64,000 nt of DNA, taken from positions 1,075,287-1,139,286 of the forward strand of contig NZ_JBHUJW010000043.1 in the NCBI RefSeq assembly GCF_042683565.1, written 5' to 3'. The notes under the pieces were generated by a model that worked only from the letters and a program-made list of their open reading frames with translations, did not search any database and was not told where the DNA came from. Position numbers and translations under genes: made by a program. This DNA comes from Brevibacillus sp042683565 (GTDB lineage: Bacteria > Bacillota > Bacilli > Brevibacillales > Brevibacillaceae). Shown piece after piece: positions 60,489 to 64,000 of this stretch; positions within the stretch are counted from its first letter, which is position 1; every line of letters starts with the position of its first letter.

Positions 60489-61727
60489 TTATTGCTGGAT
60501 CTCCTCGATGCGGATCGCACGGCTGTGCGCCGTGTGACTCCACACCTGGTTCTTCTTGGTGAAGAAGGCGTAGAACATGATCGGGAGCCAGGTCAGGAAA
60601 AAGATCGGGAGCAGCAATATTCCCAAATACCCTTTGAGAGGCACTTTTTCCAGATACAGCGCCAAAAACGGCAACATGTAGAAAATGGCAGTCGAGGTAT
60701 ATACTAACCAGCTTGGCAAAATGGTTGCAGCAGGCATCAATGCGTCAATTTCAAAAAAGCGCCCCAGGAACAACAAAGACATAAACGTGACGATCAAAAC
60801 GTACATCGGCTGGAACAAATAAAACGCAGCATCCAGCATTCCCAGGCGGCCTTTCGTAATTCCGTTTTTCAGAACGGAACCGATGTAGCGGCCGGCGACG
60901 TCGTAGTGACCTTGCATCCAACGCAGACGTTGGCGCATCGAAGCTTTCAGATCGATCGGCTTTTCATCCCACACCTTGGTATCATGCGCCCAAGTCGGGT
61001 AAATTCCTCGTTCGATACAGCGGGTGGCGAACTCCAGATCCTCCGTCAAGCTGGTTGCGCCCCAGCCCATTTCTTTGAGCAGGTTGCTCTCAATGCACAG
61101 CCCCGTTCCGCCCAATGTGTTCGGCAGGCCCAGATTGTGCCGCGCCAGCTGCCACATCCGGTTGGTAAACCAGTAGGTCACGGCGTACGACAAGGTGATC
61201 CAGGAGTCAAACGGGTTTTTGGAATCGAGGTAGCCCTGGATCACACGCGCTCCTTTGCAGAGTCGGTCATTCATGACACGCAAGAAGTTCTTTTCTACCA
61301 GATTGTCCGCGTCGAACATGACGACGGCGTCATACTGCTGTGGTCTTGCCCACAAGTTTTCCAGCATCCATTCGATCCCGAAGCCTTTTCCTCGCTTGGA
61401 CGAATCAAAGCGTTCGCAGGCGTAAGCGCCGTGCGCACGACTGATCTCCGCCGTGTTGTCCGTACAGTTGTCGCAAATGACAAAGATGTCGTACTTCTCA
61501 CGAGGATAGTCCAGCTGCTTCAAGTTTTCAATCAAGGGTGCAATGACTGCACTCTCATTGTGAGCGGCAATGAGAACCGCAAATGTTTTTTCTGGCTCAT
61601 GTGTGACTTGTTCGTTTTTACGGAACAACCCTGCACAGGAGACCATAGTTTGGTACGTGCTGACTACACCTACCGTTGAACTGAATCCGATGAATAATCC
61701 CTCAATGATCTCTCTCAATACACTCAT
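60489..61727 (-). CDS. Membrane glycosyltransferase family 2
   Basis: 412-residue processive-type GT2. N-terminal helix, catalytic domain with DNCTDNT, MFDADNL (DxD) and the QxxRW-type motif RQRLRWMQGH, then about four C-terminal transmembrane helices. This layout is that of cellulose/hyaluronan/poly-GlcNAc synthase-like enzymes. The polymer or lipid product is unknown. Start at 61727 has AGGAGAAG upstream. It stands alone. Confidence 0.88.
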   Translation of the reverse strand: MSVLREIIEGLFIGFSSTVGVVSTYQTMVSCAGLFRKNEQVTHEPEKTFAVLIAAHNESAVIAPLIENLKQLDYPREKYDIFVICDNCTDNTAEISRAHGAYACERFDSSKRGKGFGIEWMLENLWARPQQYDAVVMFDADNLVEKNFLRVMNDRLCKGARVIQGYLDSKNPFDSWITLSYAVTYWFTNRMWQLARHNLGLPNTLGGTGLCIESNLLKEMGWGATSLTEDLEFATRCIERGIYPTWAHDTKVWDEKPIDLKASMRQRLRWMQGHYDVAGRYIGSVLKNGITKGRLGMLDAAFYLFQPMYVLIVTFMSLLFLGRFFEIDALMPAATILPSWLVYTSTAIFYMLPFLALYLEKVPLKGYLGILLLPIFFLTWLPIMFYAFFTKKNQVWSHTAHSRAIRIEEIQQ

Positions 61728-61930
61728 GGGTTCTTCTCCTCGACCTGAATCAACTTGGGTCAGGTTTGACTCAGGTAGTGTTTTTCCAAAATTTCTCTAT
61801 TGTTTTTCTCTCACTTGGGAGTGTACATCAAATGCCTTTTGTGCGCAATGACCCAAAAGTGGGAAAAAGAAGACGCTGCTATCACCTTTCCCACCTTTTT
61901 CTCTTTCTATTCGACATCTCACGACAGTAG
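61728..61930. other. Intergenic region upstream of the glycosyltransferase
   Basis: About 200 bp with no open gene. The motif CCTGA recurs in the first 40 bp (CGACCTGAATCAACTTGGGT, CAGGTTTGACTCAGGTAG), forming an imperfect inverted-repeat array that could be an operator. No clear promoter was identified. Confidence 0.4.
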
Positions 61931-61932
61931 GC

Positions 61933-61963
61933 AGAAAAAAAAGCCTTCGCTACAAAAGGCTTT
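61933..61963 (-). terminator. Intrinsic terminator of the tRNA-Leu/tRNA-Glu unit
   Basis: Stem AAAGCCTT (61940-61947)/AAGGCTTT (61956-61963), with eight T on the minus strand. Confidence 0.85.
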
Positions 61964-61990
61964 GTTTTTTCAATCCTGCTAAAAAATCAA

Positions 61991-62067
61991 TGGTGACCCG
62001 TAGGGGATTCGAACCCCTGTATGACAGCGTGAAAGGCTGCTGTGTTAAACCGCTTCACCAACGGGCC
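61991..62067 (-). tRNA. tRNA-Glu(UUC)
   Basis: 77 nt including encoded CCA; acceptor GGCCCGT/ACGGGTC, anticodon UUC in CTTTCAC, T-loop GGTTCGAATCC. Second of two genes transcribed from the promoter at 62197-62225. Confidence 0.95.
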
Positions 62068-62080
62068 ATCCTGACATTCT

Positions 62081-62165
62081 TGGTGCGGTCGGCGAGACTC
62101 GAACTCGCACGGGTCGCCCCGCCACCCCCTCAAGATGGTGTGTCTGCCAATTCCACCACGACCGC
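62081..62165 (-). tRNA. tRNA-Leu(GAG)
   Basis: 85 nt including CCA; acceptor GCGGTCG/CGACCGC, class II variable arm, anticodon stem CCATC/GGTGG with loop TTGAGGG giving anticodon GAG. Confidence 0.92.
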
Positions 62166-62196
62166 AAAAAGCCTTTACTCCTCAACCACGCTCTCG

Positions 62197-62225
62197 AGTA
62201 TACACAATCCATTTTCCTAAGTCAA
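62197..62225 (-). promoter_or_regulatory. Promoter of tRNA-Leu/tRNA-Glu unit
   Basis: TTGACT (62225-62220), exactly 17-nt spacer, TATACT (62202-62197) on the minus strand; start about 25 nt before tRNA-Leu. Confidence 0.85.
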
Positions 62226-62521
62226 TACGATTTTCCGACCGTTCTCTGCCTGTTTTCTCCCTCTAAACGAGCCACGTCCCCTATTTCTTCCTTTTTTATA
62301 TGCGCGCCGAATCCAGTCTAGCCTTGTCCCCATCATTTCCGTCATTGCTGGAAGCAAGTCGTCGAAAAAAATTGTGGTTTCGTCACAACGTGCAGTTTTT
62401 GTTGAAACGTCTTTCAGCTGCCGTTCACATATTTTATGCGGATTGAGGAACATTAGAAGCAGACAGGGGAACTGAATGCAAGCAGAAAAATCGTGAAAAT
62501 ACGAGAGGACAGGAGTATGCC

Positions 62522-62779
62522 ATGATACCCGAAAACATTAAACTTCTTCTTCACGACATCCGGCTGATTGGCGGCGGGATGCAGGAGTACGAAAACCCAG
62601 ACGATTGGCAGCTGATTCGCAGTTTGGTGGGCGACGAGCTGGCTGTCGACTACAGCGATGCCACACCTGAGTTTTGGGACAAGCTGCACGCTTCTCTGGC
62701 GGCGCAAAAGGAGATCGCTTTGGAAAAAGCCGAGAAGCGGTACCTCCATGGTCTTTACTATTCCAATCCGTTTATTTGA
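62522..62779 (+). CDS. Small hypothetical protein
   Basis: 85 residues, not recognised. Acidic, with aromatic residues in both halves, and without signal peptide or membrane segment. ATG 62522 has AGGAG about 8 nt upstream. Isolated between tRNA units, with no neighbour to suggest a role. Confidence 0.6.
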   Translation: MIPENIKLLLHDIRLIGGGMQEYENPDDWQLIRSLVGDELAVDYSDATPEFWDKLHASLAAQKEIALEKAEKRYLHGLYYSNPFI

Positions 62780-63262
62780 CCGGACAGCTTTCGCTTGGCT
62801 CACCAGGAAAAAGGAACCATTTTTTGACCTTTTTCAAATCTTTTGCGGGTATTCCAAATGAGAATTTTTCCCCCACGCCTTCCTTATCCCATCCCTTCTA
62901 TTTCTATAGAGCAGGGCGCTTCTCTTGTTCAGGCTCGCTTTTCGGAGGGACGGTCTCAGGATTCGTCCGAGAGCTTTTCGTCCCCTCACGCAGCCTGCGG
63001 GCATCCTGCGCCCTCCCTCCTGCCTCCTGTCCGGTTTCAATGCTTGATGGTCTTGCAGCAATGTTTGTTGTTTATTCCGTTGTTCTGCCAGTTGCCTGTA
63101 GGGCGGATATTCCTTCCCCCCTGTTCATATTCTGGCCTGGGCCGTCTACGCCGTTCACCGTTTGCTGCCCATGGATAGGCTGGACTAACATATCTCTTCC
63201 TTATTATATGTATCCTTTTTCACTTGATTTTTTCAAAGATTGCAAGAGAACCAGGAGAAACG
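62780..63262. other. Intergenic region upstream of the rRNA-tRNA cluster end
   Basis: About 480 bp, pyrimidine-rich on the plus strand. Longer open frames on both strands overlap each other, lack ribosome-binding sites and have unnatural composition. No promoter, RNA or repeat was recognised. Confidence 0.4.
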
Positions 63263-63312
63263 AAAAAACCTCTTATGAACTCAAATACGCAAACTTGAGT
63301 TCATAGGAGGTT
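63263..63312 (-). terminator. Terminator of the rRNA-tRNA operon
   Basis: 18-bp stem AACCTCTTATGAACTCAA (63267-63284)/TTGAGTTCATAGGAGGTT (63295-63312) with one mismatch, then TTTTTT on the minus strand. Confidence 0.92.
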
Positions 63313-63330
63313 CTTTAGTCTAACAGAAAG

Positions 63331-63404
<74 letters not shown>

Positions 63405-63409
63405 AAAAA

Positions 63410-63483
63410 TGGAGGGAGTACCCGGATTTGAACCGGGGATGAGGGTTTTGCAGACCCGTGCCTTACCACTTGGCTATACTCCC
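63410..63483 (-). tRNA. tRNA-Cys(GCA)
   Basis: 74 nt with CCA; acceptor GGGAGTA/TACTCCC, anticodon GCA in CTGCAAA. Confidence 0.93.
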
Positions 63484-63489
63484 ATATTA

Positions 63490-63566
63490 TGGGGCGATCG
63501 ATGGGACTCGAACCCACGAATGCCGGAGCCACAATCCGGTGCGTTAACCCCTTCGCCACGACCGCC
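63490..63566 (-). tRNA. tRNA-His(GUG)
   Basis: 77 nt including CCA and the extra 5' G(-1) that pairs with C73; anticodon GUG in TTGTGGC. Confidence 0.94.
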
Positions 63567-63589
63567 ATTGTATGAATCGGATCGCTTTC

Positions 63590-63663
63590 TGGCAGGGGCA
63601 GTAGGAATCGAACCCACACCAAAGGTTTTGGAGACCTTCGTTCTACCTTTAAACTATGCCCCT
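63590..63663 (-). tRNA. tRNA-Trp(CCA)
   Basis: 74 nt with CCA; acceptor AGGGGCA/TGCCCCT, anticodon CCA in CTCCAAA. Confidence 0.94.
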
Positions 63664-63664
63664 T

Positions 63665-63741
63665 TGGTAGCGGTGGAGGGAATCGAACCCCCGACCTTTC
63701 GGGTATGAACCGAACGCTCTAACCAGCTGAGCTACGCCGCC
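63665..63741 (-). tRNA. tRNA-Met(CAU), elongator
   Basis: 77 nt with CCA; anticodon CAU in TTCATAC. D-arm GCTCAGCTGGTTAGAGC and the pairable first acceptor base mark an elongator. The acceptor shows a C6-A67 mismatch where B. subtilis has a U-G pair. Confidence 0.93.
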
Positions 63742-63751
63742 AAAATAGAAA

Positions 63752-63842
63752 TGGCGGAGAGTGAGGGATTCGAACCCTCGCTACGCTTGCGCATACTAAC
63801 GGTTTAGCAAACCGTCCCCTTCGGCCTCTTGGGTAACTCTCC
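63752..63842 (-). tRNA. tRNA-Ser(GCU)
   Basis: 91-nt class II tRNA with CCA; acceptor GGAGAGT/ACTCTCC, anticodon GCU in TTGCTAA, long variable arm. It comes first after the 23S rRNA. Confidence 0.94.
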
Positions 63843-63893
63843 GCGATAATATGCACCTTCAAAACTGGATCTGCATGCTTACCAAGGGTGTGT

Positions 63894-64000
63894 GGATAAG
63901 TCCTCGACCGATTAGTATTCGTCAGCTCCACGCGTTGCCGCGCTTCCACACCGAACCTATCAACCTCATCGTCTATGAGGGGTCTTACCAGCTTGACGCT
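63894..64000 (-). rRNA. 23S ribosomal RNA, 3' end (partial)
   Basis: The reverse strand reads the conserved 3' terminus of Firmicutes 23S rRNA (...GGAGCTGACGAATACTAATC..., then CGAGGACTTATCC). Only the last ~107 nt are in the window. Fifty-one bases separate it from tRNA-Ser(GCU), with no room for a 5S gene. Confidence 0.93.

Noticed and set aside
62843..63178. 111-codon plus-strand frame before the tRNA cluster
   Set aside because: No ribosome-binding site, Ser/Pro/Cys-skewed composition typical of non-coding pyrimidine-rich DNA, and overlapping competing frames.

Overview
This window looks like the chromosome of a spore-forming, Gram-positive member of the Bacillales. The gene set and moderately high GC content fit Brevibacillus or a close relative, but this is inferred from gene content rather than from a database match. 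Supporting signs are strong GGAGG ribosome-binding sites with frequent GTG/TTG starts, spore genes (spore photoproduct lyase, a YhcN/YlaJ-type lipoprotein, a YjcZ-type micro-protein, YodP-T homologues), and intrinsic terminators after most units.

Layout. 1-5 kb: class I fumarase (cut by the window edge), a secreted beta-propeller protein, a TPR membrane protein and a SurA-like exported protein. 5-9 kb: metallo-hydrolase, YlmA-type ABC ATPase, UV-damage endonuclease and a Pro/Asn-repeat protein. 9-11 kb: hutH behind an attenuator-like leader, then a DCC-family protein. 11-15 kb: mostly minus-strand metabolic and hypothetical genes. 15-20 kb: alpha/beta hydrolase, two deoxynucleoside kinases, spore photoproduct lyase and thiD. 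20-25 kb: a NarL-type two-component pair, a NIPSNAP-Nudix fusion and a protein with a zinc-peptidase-like motif. 24.6-27.1 kb: a metal-resistance unit, czcO (frameshifted)-czcD, behind an ArsR-type operator and bracketed by two copies of a 60-bp palindromic repeat. 27-35 kb: acsA, metallophosphoesterase, PucR-like regulator, msmX-type ATPase, HAD phosphatase, TRIC-type channel and subtilase. 35-42 kb: YpuI-like protein, a TetR-HlyD-ABC permease efflux unit and a giant MalT/BTAD regulator. 42-48 kb: spore lipoprotein, copper-amine-oxidase-like stalk protein, a NamZ-deacetylase fusion and an acyl-CoA ligase. 48-58 kb: tRNA-Ser, then a six-gene minus-strand operon (yodT-yodS-yodR-yodQ-gabT-aldehyde dehydrogenase), a divergent PucR regulator and an ablB/yodP homologue. 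58-62 kb: YjcZ micro-protein, glycerophosphodiesterase, radical SAM protein and glycosyltransferase. 62-64 kb: eight tRNA genes in two units and the 3' end of a 23S rRNA gene, all on the minus strand.

How genes work together. The 48.6-58 kb block reads as a catabolic island for amino-group-containing acids: two class III aminotransferases, a CoA-transferase pair, an M20 amidohydrolase, a semialdehyde-type dehydrogenase and a beta-lysine acetyltransferase homologue, with a PucR activator as the likely sensor. czcO-czcD matches the CzrA-controlled czcD-czcO operon of Bacillus subtilis with the gene order reversed. The hutH leader combines a good promoter, a 22-codon ORF and a terminator whose ascending arm carries three NAG triplets at 4-nt spacing, the pattern recognised by the HutP antiterminator. 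uvsE and splB supply two independent UV repair routes.
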